Shown here: piece after piece, positions 42,419 to 50,681 of the stretch
How the letters are laid out: each line of letters starts with the position of its first letter
Numbering within the stretch: the stretch's first letter is position 1
NCBI RefSeq assembly: GCF_001704275.1
Contig: NZ_CP011533.1
Span: forward strand, 7,874,001 to 7,938,000
Direction: 5' to 3'
DNA from: Streptomyces noursei ATCC 11455
Lineage (GTDB): Bacteria; Actinomycetota; Actinomycetes; Streptomycetales; Streptomycetaceae
DNA length: 64,000 nucleotides
Position numbers and translations under genes: made by a program
Notes under the pieces: generated by a model
Database searches by the model: none
What the model was told of the DNA's origin: nothing
Seen by the model: the letters and a program-made list of their open reading frames with translations, nothing else

Positions 42419-45213
42419 GTTACGCCGTCCACGTCAACGGCCGGCCCTTCGACGCCGAACCGCGTCCCGGCCAGTGCCTGCGCACCTACCTGCGGGACCG
42501 CGGCTGGTTCGGGGTGAAGAAGGGCTGCGACGCGGGGGACTGCGGGGCCTGCACCGTCCACGTCGACGGGGAACCGGTGCACAGCTGCCTCTACCCGGCC
42601 GTCCGCGCCGCCGGCCGCCGGGTCACCACCGTCGAGGGCCTGGCCGAGCCGGACGGCGAACTCCACCCCGTCCAGCGCCGGTTCCTCGCCGCCCAGGGCT
42701 TCCAGTGCGGCTTCTGCACCGCCGGTTTCCTGATGACCACCGCCAAACTGGAGGACGACCAACTCACCGACCTCCCACGGGCATTGAAGGGGAACCTCTG
42801 CCGCTGCACCGGCTACCGGGCCATCGAGGACGCGATCCGCGGTGTCTCGCACGTCGAGGAGCCCCGCCCCGGGGAGTCGGTCGGCCGCAACCTCGGCGCC
42901 CCCGCCGGCCCGCAGGTGGTCACCGGCACCGCCCGCTACACCTTCGACATCGAGGTCGAGGGGCTGCTGCACATGAAGCTGCTGCGCTCCCCGCACCCGC
43001 ACGCCCGGATCGTCTCCATCGACACCGGCGACGCGCTGCGCGTCCCCGGCGTCCGCCTCGTCCTCACCCACCACGACGCCCCCGAGCGGCTGTTCTCCTC
43101 CGCCCGCCACGAGCACCCCACCGAGGACCCCGACGACACCCGGGTACTGGACGACACGGTCCGCTTCGTCGGCCAGCGGGTGGCCGCCGTGGTCGCCGAC
43201 ACCGAGGGCGCCGCCGAGGAGGGCTGCCGTCGGATCGCGGTGGAGTACGAGGTGCTGCCGCACGTCCTGGACCCGGAGGAGGCGATGCGGCCCGGCGCGC
43301 CGGTGGTCCACGCCAAGGACGCCGGGGACTGCCGGATCTCCCGGCCGGAGAACAACGTCGTCGGCGAGGTGCACGGCGAGATCGGCAGCGTCCGACAGGG
43401 CTTCGCCGAGGCCGATCTGGTCTACGAGGAGACCTTCCGCACCCAGCGGGTACAGCACGCCAGCCTGGAGACCCACGGTGCCCTCGCCTACTTCGAGGAG
43501 AAGGAGGACGGCACCGGCGAGCGGATCGTGGTCCGCTCCAGCACCCAGGTCCCGTTCCTGACCCGGCGCGCCCTGTGCGCCCTCTACGACCTGCCGCAGG
43601 ACGCGGTCCGGGTGGTCGCGGGCCGGGTCGGCGGCGGCTTCGGCGGCAAGCAGGAGATGCTCACCGAGGACATCGTGGTGCTCGCCGCCCGGCGGCTGCA
43701 CCGGCCGGTGAAGCTGGAGTTCACCCGCGCCGAGCAGTTCTTCGGCGCCACCACCCGGCACCCCTTCACCATCGGCATCAAGGCCGGTGCCAGGCGGGAC
43801 GGCACCCTGACGGCCCTCCAACTGCGGGTGGTCGCCAACACCGGTGCGTACGGCAACCACGGCCCGGCGGTGATGTTCCACAGCGTCGGCGAGTCGATGG
43901 CCGTCTACCGCGCCCCGCACAAGAAGGTCGACGCCTACTCCGTCTACACCCACTGCGTCCCGGCCGGCGCCTTCCGCGGCTACGGACTGGGCCAGGTCAC
44001 CTTCGCCGTCGAATCGACCATGGACGAACTGGCCCGCCGCCTCGGCATCGATCCGCTGGTCTTCCGGGAACGCAACATCATCGGCCCCGGGGAGCACATG
44101 ATCAGCCCCGGCGGCGAGGAGGAGGACCTCCAGATCGCCAGCTACGGCCTGGACCAGTGCCTGAAGGTCGTCCGGGACGCGATCGCCGGCGACCGCAGCG
44201 CCGCCGACGCCCCCGAGGGCTGGCTGGTCGGCCAGGGCACCGCGATGTCGATGATCGCCACCGGCCCGCCCGGCGGGCACTACGCCGACGCCACCGTGAC
44301 CCTGCTGGAGGACGGCACCTACGACATCGCCGTCGGCACCGCCGAGTTCGGCAACGGCACCACCACCGTCCACAAGCAGATCACCGCCGGCGCGCTCGGC
44401 ACCACCGTCGACCGGATCGTCATCCGCCAGTCCGACACCGACGTCGTCCGGCACGACACCGGCGCGTTCGGCTCGGCCGGCACCGTCGTGGCCGGCAAGG
44501 CCGTGATGCGCGCGGCCAACGGTCTGGCCGAGAAGCTGCTCACGTTCGCCGCCGAATACGCCCGCGCCCCGCGGAGCCAGTGCCACCTGCTGACCGACGC
44601 CGTGGAGTGCGCCGGGCGGACGGTCTCGCTCAAGGAACTGCACCAGGCCGCGCGCGAGCGGGACGTGGCGCTGACGGCGGCCGGGCACTGGGGCGGCTCC
44701 CCGCGCTCGGTGGCCTTCAACGCCCAGTGGTTCCGGATCGCCGTCGATCCCGACACCGGCGAGATCAAGATCCTGCGCAGCGTCCACGCGGCCGACGCCG
44801 GCAAGGTGATGAACCCGATGCAGTGCCGCGGCCAGGTCGAGGGCGGGGTCGCCCAGGCGCTCGGCGCCACCCTCTTCGAACAGGTCCTGGTCGACGCCGC
44901 CGGCAAGGTCCTCACCCCCGCGTTCCGCCGCTACCGGCTCCCCGCCTACGCCGACGTCCCGCGCACCGAGGTGCACTTCATGGAGACGTCGGACGCCATC
45001 GGGCCGCTGGGCGCGAAGTCGATGAGCGAGAGCCCGTTCAACCCGGTGGCACCCGCCTTCGGCAACGCGCTGCGCGACGCCACCGGGGTCCGCTTCACCG
45101 AAGTTCCGTTCCTCCGGGACAAGGTCTGGCTGGCCCTGGCGGAACACCGCACGGCGAACGAGGAGGAGGGCTGGTCGGCCCGGACGCACCCCGGGCGGGA
45201 GGGCTCGGTCTGA
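42415..45213 (+). CDS. Molybdenum hydroxylase, fused [2Fe-2S] and molybdopterin subunits (XdhC-XdhA type)
   Basis: 932 residues. Residues 1-160 carry both 2Fe-2S sets: CDAGDCGACTVHVDG...C (plant type) and CGFCTAGF...NLCRCTGY. A short linker leads to the Mo domain, with its start at VGRNLGAPAGPQVVTGTARY and signatures RVGGGFGGKQE and AFRGYGLGQ (Arg for substrate). The catalytic Glu region reads LGAKSMSESPFNP, differing from the GVGEPP of xanthine dehydrogenase. Most actinobacteria encode the two parts separately, so the fusion is notable. The substrate may be a purine (PucR next door) or another N-heterocycle. Confidence 0.94.
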   Translation: MSYAVHVNGRPFDAEPRPGQCLRTYLRDRGWFGVKKGCDAGDCGACTVHVDGEPVHSCLYPAVRAAGRRVTTVEGLAEPDGELHPVQRRFLAAQGFQCGFCTAGFLMTTAKLEDDQLTDLPRALKGNLCRCTGYRAIEDAIRGVSHVEEPRPGESVGRNLGAPAGPQVVTGTARYTFDIEVEGLLHMKLLRSPHPHARIVSIDTGDALRVPGVRLVLTHHDAPERLFSSARHEHPTEDPDDTRVLDDTVRFVGQRVAAVVADTEGAAEEGCRRIAVEYEVLPHVLDPEEAMRPGAPVVHAKDAGDCRISRPENNVVGEVHGEIGSVRQGFAEADLVYEETFRTQRVQHASLETHGALAYFEEKEDGTGERIVVRSSTQVPFLTRRALCALYDLPQDAVRVVAGRVGGGFGGKQEMLTEDIVVLAARRLHRPVKLEFTRAEQFFGATTRHPFTIGIKAGARRDGTLTALQLRVVANTGAYGNHGPAVMFHSVGESMAVYRAPHKKVDAYSVYTHCVPAGAFRGYGLGQVTFAVESTMDELARRLGIDPLVFRERNIIGPGEHMISPGGEEEDLQIASYGLDQCLKVVRDAIAGDRSAADAPEGWLVGQGTAMSMIATGPPGGHYADATVTLLEDGTYDIAVGTAEFGNGTTTVHKQITAGALGTTVDRIVIRQSDTDVVRHDTGAFGSAGTVVAGKAVMRAANGLAEKLLTFAAEYARAPRSQCHLLTDAVECAGRTVSLKELHQAARERDVALTAAGHWGGSPRSVAFNAQWFRIAVDPDTGEIKILRSVHAADAGKVMNPMQCRGQVEGGVAQALGATLFEQVLVDAAGKVLTPAFRRYRLPAYADVPRTEVHFMETSDAIGPLGAKSMSESPFNPVAPAFGNALRDATGVRFTEVPFLRDKVWLALAEHRTANEEEGWSARTHPGREGSV

Positions 45214-45353
45214 CCTGCGGCCCTCTTGCCCCTATTCACCTCACTTACGCAAGGGAAACATCCATAGCCGGGTGGCATATGTGGTTGAGTCGGGAGCCGC
45301 CGGGGCATCACTGGGAGGCAGCCGCCGCGCGCATCCTCTCCAGGGGGACACCC

Positions 45354-45869
45354 ATGAGCCGACTCAGCCCGCCGTCCGGCCCCACCGCCGTCCGCGGCGC
45401 GCCCACCGACGGCCCGCCCGCCGCCCGGCGCTTCCTGATCAGCGGGCAGCTGCACCACCCGCTCGCGCTGACCGTCGCCGACCTCCGCACGCGCTGGCCC
45501 CAGCGGCACGCCCCGGTGGTCTTCGACTGCGCGGCCAACGGGCCGCAGCACCACACCTTCGACGGGCCGCTGCTGCGGGACGTCCTGGGCGCGGCGAGCC
45601 CCGCCTTCGACGCCCGGCGGCGCAAGGACCGCTCCCGCTTCCTGCTGACCGTCACCGGCGGGGACGGCCATCACACCGTGCTGTCCTGGGCGGAGATCGA
45701 CGCCGACTTCGGCGACGCCCCGATCCTGCTGGCCACGGCCATGGACGGGCAGCCGCTGGACGCCGCGGGCTGCCAGCTGGTGGTGCCCTCCGATCGCTGC
45801 GGTGCGCGCTACATCAGCGCCATCACCGGCATCTGGGTGGGCACCTGCCCGGCACCGGACGGACTCTAG
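45354..45869 (+). CDS. Small sulfite-oxidase-fold molybdopterin protein
   Basis: 171 residues from ATG 45354. It contains only a SUOX-like oxidoreductase domain: RFLISGQLHHPLALTVADLR, then VVFDCAANGPQHHTFDGPLL, where Cys59 is in the position of the Mo-ligating Cys, and PILLATAMDGQPLDAAGCQL, ending with ISAITGIWVGTC. These minimal SUOX proteins have no known reaction. It is 140 nt after the hydroxylase and may be a later member of the operon. Its stop overlaps the stop of the convergent di-Mop gene (CTAG at 45866-45869 serves both). Confidence 0.85.
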   Translation: MSRLSPPSGPTAVRGAPTDGPPAARRFLISGQLHHPLALTVADLRTRWPQRHAPVVFDCAANGPQHHTFDGPLLRDVLGAASPAFDARRRKDRSRFLLTVTGGDGHHTVLSWAEIDADFGDAPILLATAMDGQPLDAAGCQLVVPSDRCGARYISAITGIWVGTCPAPDGL

Positions 45870-46306
45870 AGCCCGTCCGGTCGGCGGTCGGCGACGGCCA
45901 GCGCGACCTCGGTGGACTTGATCAGCGCGGTCACCTCGGAGCCGGCGGCCAGCCCCAGGTCCGCCGCCGCGTCCTTGGTGATCGCGGCGGTCAGCTCCCC
46001 GCCCGCCACGGCCACCTTGACCCCGGCCATCGCCCCGCCCGTCGCCACGTCGACGACGGTGCCCGGGAGCCGGTTGCGGATGCTCAGCCCGTCGACCGCG
46101 CCGGTGGCCAGGGCCACTTCGGTGGACTTCACCAGTGCGCGCACCGCCGAACCGACCGTGATCCCGAGGTCGTCGACGGCTTCCACGGTGATCGCGGCGG
46201 TGAGTGTCTGCCCACCGGCCAGCCGCACCGTGACGGTCGACATCACCTCCCCGGCCGTGAGGGCGAGAACCGTGCCGGGGAGCTGGTTGCGGATGCTCAG
46301 GCTCAT
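45866..46306 (-). CDS. Tandem Mop-domain molybdate-binding protein
   Basis: 146 residues, two Mop/TOBE repeats: SIRNQLPGTVLALTAGEVMS...ALVKSTEVALA and SIRNRLPGTVVDVATGGAMA...ALIKSTEVALA. This di-Mop arrangement is the cytosolic molybdate-binding protein (molbindin type) that buffers several oxyanions per oligomer. ATG 46306 was chosen since MSLSIRNQL is the normal start. It is divergent from the second HTH-Mop gene and convergent with the SUOX-fold gene. Confidence 0.94.
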   Translation of the reverse strand: MSLSIRNQLPGTVLALTAGEVMSTVTVRLAGGQTLTAAITVEAVDDLGITVGSAVRALVKSTEVALATGAVDGLSIRNRLPGTVVDVATGGAMAGVKVAVAGGELTAAITKDAAADLGLAAGSEVTALIKSTEVALAVADRRPDGL

Positions 46307-46522
46307 GGGCGATCCCGTCGTAAATCGGCGTCTGGAGGCGGAATTCGGGACGTTTTCCCTCGATTCCTCGCACTGTAATCGCGTTCGCGCGGGGATTCCT
46401 CGTGGGATGCGGCTCACCGGGGGCACCGCCGGCCCGCGGTGGGCGACTTCCGGTGGCCGGAAAACGCGCTTGTTCCTTCCTCCAATGCACCTTGCATCTG
46501 CTAGAGAGAAAGACCAAAAGGA

Positions 46523-46552
46523 TTGTAAATGCGAGGTAGCACCTCATATCTT
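46523..46552 (+). promoter_or_regulatory. Promoter and palindrome of HTH-Mop gene 2, likely leaderless
   Basis: TTGTAA (46523-46528) and TATCTT (46547-46552) are 18 bp apart; the ATG at 46560 lies 7 nt after the -10, with no Shine-Dalgarno sequence. Between the elements is the inverted repeat GAGGT-agc-ACCTC (46533-46545), placed so that a bound repressor would exclude RNA polymerase. Autoregulation by the HTH-Mop protein is plausible. Confidence 0.5.
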
Positions 46553-46559
46553 GTCGCAC

Positions 46560-46955
46560 ATGCAGTCCTACACAATCGGCCAGGCGGCGCGTCTGCTGGG
46601 CGTCAGCCCGGACACCGCCCGCCGGTGGGCGGACGCCGGACGGGTCGCGACCCACCGCGACGACAGCGGCCGTCGCCTCATCGACGGCCGGGACCTGGCC
46701 GCCTTCTCCATCGAGGTGGGTCAGACTCCCGGCGGCGAGGAGGACGACACCTACACCTCCGTCCGCAACGCCTTCCCGGGCATCGTCACCGCCGTCAAAC
46801 TCGGCGACGTCGCCGCCCAGGTCGAGATCCAGGCCGGCCCGCACCGTCTGGTCTCCCTGCTCACCCGCGAAGCGGTGGAGGAACTCGGGCTGGAAGTCGG
46901 CATGCAGGCCGTCGCACGGGTGAAATCCACCAGCGTGCACATCGACCGGACCTGA
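46560..46955 (+). CDS. Helix-turn-helix plus Mop (TOBE) molybdate-binding protein 2
   Basis: 131 residues from ATG 46560. Same two-part architecture as the protein at 39400-39807: HTH (YTIGQAARLLGVSPDTARRWAD) then Mop domain (TSVRNAFPGIVTAVKLGDV, ending ARVKSTSVHIDR). It stands directly upstream of modA and the fused modBC, where it is well placed to regulate molybdate uptake. 180 nt separate it from modA. Confidence 0.92.
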   Translation: MQSYTIGQAARLLGVSPDTARRWADAGRVATHRDDSGRRLIDGRDLAAFSIEVGQTPGGEEDDTYTSVRNAFPGIVTAVKLGDVAAQVEIQAGPHRLVSLLTREAVEELGLEVGMQAVARVKSTSVHIDRT

Positions 46956-47135
46956 CCCCCGCACCCTCACCCGGCGGTCCGCCCCACGTCCCCCGCGGAC
47001 CGGCCGCCCACCCAGCGGCGTCGCCCTTCCCCGAGCTCTCGAACGTCCTGGAGCGGGGGAGACCCCACTCGGCGCGGCTTTGTCCCCATCCGCTCGGGCG
47101 ACCGCGTCGCCCCGCGTACCAAGGAGTTCCGCACC

Positions 47136-47930
47136 ATGTCCCCGTTCCGCACCGGGCGCCGCGCCGCCGCCGCGATCGTCACCGCCGCCCTCCTCGTCCC
47201 GCTCGCCGCCTGCTCCGGCGGTGGCGACGACACCAAGAAGGACAACGGCGGCGGATCCGGCAGCACCACCAAGCTCACCGTGCTCGCCGCCGCCTCGCTC
47301 ACCGACGTCTTCCAGAAGGCCGGCGCCGTCTACGAGAAGGAGCACCCGGGCACCAAGGTCGCCTTCTCCTTCGCCGGCTCCCAGGAGCTCGCCGCCCAGG
47401 TCAAGCAGGGCGCCCCCGCCGACGCCCTGGTCACCGCCGACACCAAGACCATGGACGGGCTCAAGGCGGACACCGGCGCCCCCACCATCATCGCCAAGAA
47501 CCGCCTGGTCATCGCCACCGGCAAGGGCAACCCCAAGAAGGTCGGCGCCCTCAAGGACCTCGCCGACAGCAAGCTGAAGGTGGTGCTGGCCGCCCCCGAG
47601 GTCCCGGTCGGCCGCTACAGCAAGAAGGTCCTGGACGCCCAGAAGCTGACCGTCAAGCCGGTCTCGCAGGAGCCCAACGTCCGCGCCGTCCTCAGCAAGG
47701 TGGAACTCGGCGAGGCGGACGCCGGCATCGTCTACAAGACGGACGCCGCCACCGCGCCCACCAAGGTCGACGCCGTCGACATCCCCGACGCGCAGAACGC
47801 CGTCGCCTCCTACCCGGCGGCGACCCTCAAGTCCTCCCAGCACGCCGCCGCGGCCGCCGCGTTCGTGAAGTGGCTGAGCACCCCCGAGGCGCAGAAGCTC
47901 CTCCAGGACGCGGGCTTCCAGAAGCCGTGA
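47136..47930 (+). CDS. modA: Molybdate ABC transporter substrate-binding lipoprotein
   Basis: 264 residues with AAGGAG upstream. Lipoprotein signal: [20 protein letters not shown], lipobox L-A-A-C with the lipidated Cys at 26. A Gly/Ser/Asp linker follows, then the ModA fold ([48 protein letters not shown], and AGIVYKTDA). The ASL and GSQ segments provide the Ser/main-chain ligands of molybdate. It delivers molybdate to the ModBC fusion encoded 133 nt downstream. Confidence 0.95.
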   Translation: MSPFRTGRRAAAAIVTAALLVPLAACSGGGDDTKKDNGGGSGSTTKLTVLAAASLTDVFQKAGAVYEKEHPGTKVAFSFAGSQELAAQVKQGAPADALVTADTKTMDGLKADTGAPTIIAKNRLVIATGKGNPKKVGALKDLADSKLKVVLAAPEVPVGRYSKKVLDAQKLTVKPVSQEPNVRAVLSKVELGEADAGIVYKTDAATAPTKVDAVDIPDAQNAVASYPAATLKSSQHAAAAAAFVKWLSTPEAQKLLQDAGFQKP

Positions 47931-48063
47931 CCACGTGCGGGGTGGGGACTGTCCGGCTCGGGGGAGCGGACAGCCCCCGCCCCGCCGCCGTAGCCCCGGC
48001 CGTACCCGCGGCCGTCCGCCGGACGGCCCGGGCCCGCCGCCCGCCCCGATCCCAGGACTCCTG

Positions 48064-50064
48064 ATGAGCCGCCCCCGCACCACCGCCCCGGCGCCGGCCG
48101 CCCGGCGCCGCTCCGGCGCCCGCACCCCCGCCGCGCTGGCCGTCCCCGCGCTGCTGGCCGTCGCGTTCCTGCTGATGCCACTGCTCGGCATCCTCGGCCG
48201 CACCAGCTGGGGCGACCTCGGCACGCATCTGACCACCCCGGGAGTGCTCGAAGCGCTCCGGCTGTCGCTGCTGGTGTCGTGCTGGGCGCTGGGCCTGTCG
48301 CTGCTGCTGGGCGTCCCGCTGGCCTGGCTGCTGGCCCGGGTCGACTTCCCCGGCAAGGTGCTGGTCCGCTCGCTGGTGCTGCTGCCGATGGTGCTGCCGC
48401 CGACCGTCGGCGGTGTCGCCCTGCTGCTCGGCTTCGGCCGCCGCGGGCTCCTCGGCCCCTGGCTGGAGGACAGCTTCGGCATCGTGCTGCCGTTCCACAC
48501 TTCGGGCGCGGTGGTCGCGGCCACCTTCGTCGCGATGCCCTTCCTGGTCATCAGCCTGGAGGGCACCCTCGCCGGACTCCGCCCCAGCTACGAGGAGACC
48601 GCGGCCTCCCTCGGCGCCTCGCCGGTCCGGGTCTTCTGCACCGTCACCCTGCCCATGGTCGCCCCCGGACTGGCCGCCGGCGCCGCGCTGACCTGGGCCC
48701 GGGCGCTCGGCGAATTCGGCGCGACGATCACCTTCGCCGGCAACCTGCCCGGCACCACCCAGACCCTGCCGCTGCAGGTCTATCTGCTGCTCCAGGACTC
48801 CCCGGAGGCCGCCACCTCGGTCTCCCTGCTGCTGCTCGTCATCGCCATGGCCGTCCTGGTGTGCCTGCGCGGGCGGTGGACGGGCGCACCCCCGGACCGC
48901 ACCGGACGCGCGGTCAGGTCCAGCGGTGAACCGGCCGATGACGACGGCGGTGCCGTGGGCGGCGGCGTCGAGGCCGGGGCGAGCACCGGGCACCCGGAGC
49001 CGGCGGCACCGGAGTCGTCCCCCGGGGGACGCTGGCCGCTGCACGCCGAGGTCACCGGCTTCACGGAGCTCACCCTGGAGGCGGACCCGGGCACCACCAT
49101 CGCCGTCGTCGGCCCCAACGGAGCCGGCAAGACCACCCTGTTGCGCGCCCTGCTCGGGCTCACCCCGCGCGCCCGCGCCGTGCTGCACCTGGGGGAGAGC
49201 GACGCCACCGCCCTGCCCCCGCACCGCCGCGGGGTCGCCTGGGTCCCGCAGGACGGGGCGCTCTTCCCGCACCTGACGGCGCTGGCCAACACCGCCTACG
49301 GACTGCGCGCCCAGGGCGTCCGGCGGGCCGAGGCCCGGCGCACCGCACAGCACTGGCTCGACCGGCTCGGCGTCGGCGCGCTCGCCCACCGCAGGCCCGC
49401 CCAGCTCTCCGGCGGCCAGGCCCAACGCGTCGCGCTGGCCCGCGCGCTCGCCGCCCGGCCGCGCCTGCTGCTGCTCGACGAACCGCTCGCCGCCCTCGAC
49501 CAGACCACCCGGGCACACGTCCGGCACACCCTGCGCGGCCATCTCGCCGACTTCGGCGGGGTCTGCCTGATCGTCACCCACGATCCCGTCGAGGCGGTCT
49601 CGCTGGCCGATCGCGTCCTCGTCCTCAACGGCGGACGCGCGCTCCAGGACGCGCCGCCCGCCGAGGTCACCCGTCATCCGCGCTCTCCCTGGGTGGCCCG
49701 GATGCTGGGCCGCAACGCCTGGCCCGGTACCGCGGACGGCGAGGGGCTGGCGCTCTCCGGGCGTGGCCGCCTGGTCGTCGCCGACCGGCTCCCCGAGGGC
49801 ACCCGGGCGCTGGCGGTGATCGCCCCCGAGGCGGTCTCGGTGCACCTCGAAAAGCCCGCGGGCAGTCCGCGCAACGTCTGGCCCGGCACCGTACGGGAGA
49901 TCACCGCCGCGGGCAGCCGGCTGCGGGTGCTCGTCACCTCGCCCGAGGCACCCGATCTCGTCGCCGAGATCACCCCGGCGGCGGCCCTGGAACTCGGGCT
50001 CGCCGACGGCGCCACCGTCTGGACCAGCGTCAAGGCCACCGAGGTGACGCTGACCCAGCTCTGA
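48064..50064 (+). CDS. modBC: Molybdate ABC transporter, permease-ATPase fusion
   Basis: 666 residues from ATG 48064. Residues 1-280 are a ModB permease (five to six helices, EAA loop EETAASLGASPVRVFCTVTLP). A ~65-residue Gly/Glu-rich linker leads to a ModC ATPase: Walker A GPNGAGKTT, signature LSGGQAQRVALARAL, Walker B LLLLDEPLAALD, H-loop IVTHD. A C-terminal Mop/TOBE domain (NVWPGTVREITAAGSRLRVL, ending SVKATEVTLTQL) allows feedback inhibition by molybdate. ModB and ModC are usually separate; here one chain gives a homodimeric transporter. Confidence 0.95.
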   Translation: MSRPRTTAPAPAARRRSGARTPAALAVPALLAVAFLLMPLLGILGRTSWGDLGTHLTTPGVLEALRLSLLVSCWALGLSLLLGVPLAWLLARVDFPGKVLVRSLVLLPMVLPPTVGGVALLLGFGRRGLLGPWLEDSFGIVLPFHTSGAVVAATFVAMPFLVISLEGTLAGLRPSYEETAASLGASPVRVFCTVTLPMVAPGLAAGAALTWARALGEFGATITFAGNLPGTTQTLPLQVYLLLQDSPEAATSVSLLLLVIAMAVLVCLRGRWTGAPPDRTGRAVRSSGEPADDDGGAVGGGVEAGASTGHPEPAAPESSPGGRWPLHAEVTGFTELTLEADPGTTIAVVGPNGAGKTTLLRALLGLTPRARAVLHLGESDATALPPHRRGVAWVPQDGALFPHLTALANTAYGLRAQGVRRAEARRTAQHWLDRLGVGALAHRRPAQLSGGQAQRVALARALAARPRLLLLDEPLAALDQTTRAHVRHTLRGHLADFGGVCLIVTHDPVEAVSLADRVLVLNGGRALQDAPPAEVTRHPRSPWVARMLGRNAWPGTADGEGLALSGRGRLVVADRLPEGTRALAVIAPEAVSVHLEKPAGSPRNVWPGTVREITAAGSRLRVLVTSPEAPDLVAEITPAAALELGLADGATVWTSVKATEVTLTQL

Positions 50065-50100
50065 CGGGGCGTCAGAGGCGCGGTGCCGGCGGGCCGTTCG

Positions 50101-50547
50101 TCAGTGCGGGGCGGCTGCCGGCTCCAGTACGAAGACCGGTATCCGACGGTCCGTCTTGCGCTGGTAGTCGGCGTAGTCGGGGAACGCCTCGACCGCCCGC
50201 GCCCACCACAGCACCTTCTCCTCGCCGGTGACCTCACGGGCCGTCATGTCCCGGCGGACCGGGCCGTCCTGGAGTTCCACCCGCGGATCGGCGCGCACGT
50301 TGTGGTACCAGACGGGATTCCTGGGTGCGCCGCCCAACGACGCCACCGCCGCGTACACCCCCTCGTGCTCGACCCGCATCAGTGGGCTCTTGCGGAGCTT
50401 GCCGGACCTGGCGCCGCGCGAGGTCAGCACGATCACCGGAAGGCCGCGGATCGTGGTGCCCTGTGTGCCGCCGGATCCCTCGTACCGCTCGACCTGCTCG
50501 CGGACCCATGGGGTCGGGCTCGGTTCGTACTCTCCCTGCAGGGGCAT
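50101..50547 (-). CDS. F420-dependent nitroreductase-family (DDN-like) protein
   Basis: 148 residues from ATG 50547 with GAGAGGA upstream. Split beta-barrel of the deazaflavin-dependent oxidoreductase family: [27 protein letters not shown] (F420 phosphate contact), [25 protein letters not shown] (signature), and [21 protein letters not shown] at the end. These enzymes reduce quinones or other acceptors with F420H2. It converges on modBC with a 36-nt gap. A 9-bp-stem hairpin (50565-50600) lies upstream of it. Confidence 0.93.
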   Translation of the reverse strand: MPLQGEYEPSPTPWVREQVERYEGSGGTQGTTIRGLPVIVLTSRGARSGKLRKSPLMRVEHEGVYAAVASLGGAPRNPVWYHNVRADPRVELQDGPVRRDMTAREVTGEEKVLWWARAVEAFPDYADYQRKTDRRIPVFVLEPAAAPH

Positions 50548-50681
50548 GCCGTCCGTCCTCTCGTCGAAGACCACTGGTCCCGGAAGACTCCTGGTCTTCG
50601 GAGAACGGCGGAGCCGGCCCGATCATTCCGGCCCCGCCGCATTCCCCGCTCAGCCCCGGCGCCCGACGCCGGCCCACCGGG

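Noticed and set aside
42124..45189. Leftward open frame of 1021 codons opposite the molybdenum hydroxylase
   Set aside because: The translation is Gly/Val/Arg/Asp-rich with no recognisable domain. It is the high-GC shadow of the well-supported hydroxylase on the plus strand.
44946..48566. Leftward open frame of 1206 codons
   Set aside because: It crosses several real genes on the other strand and its composition changes at each of them; no conserved motif.
50565..50600. 9-bp stem with 18-nt loop as terminator of the SulP operon
   Set aside because: Possible, but the stem is short and the loop long; not strong enough to list as a feature.
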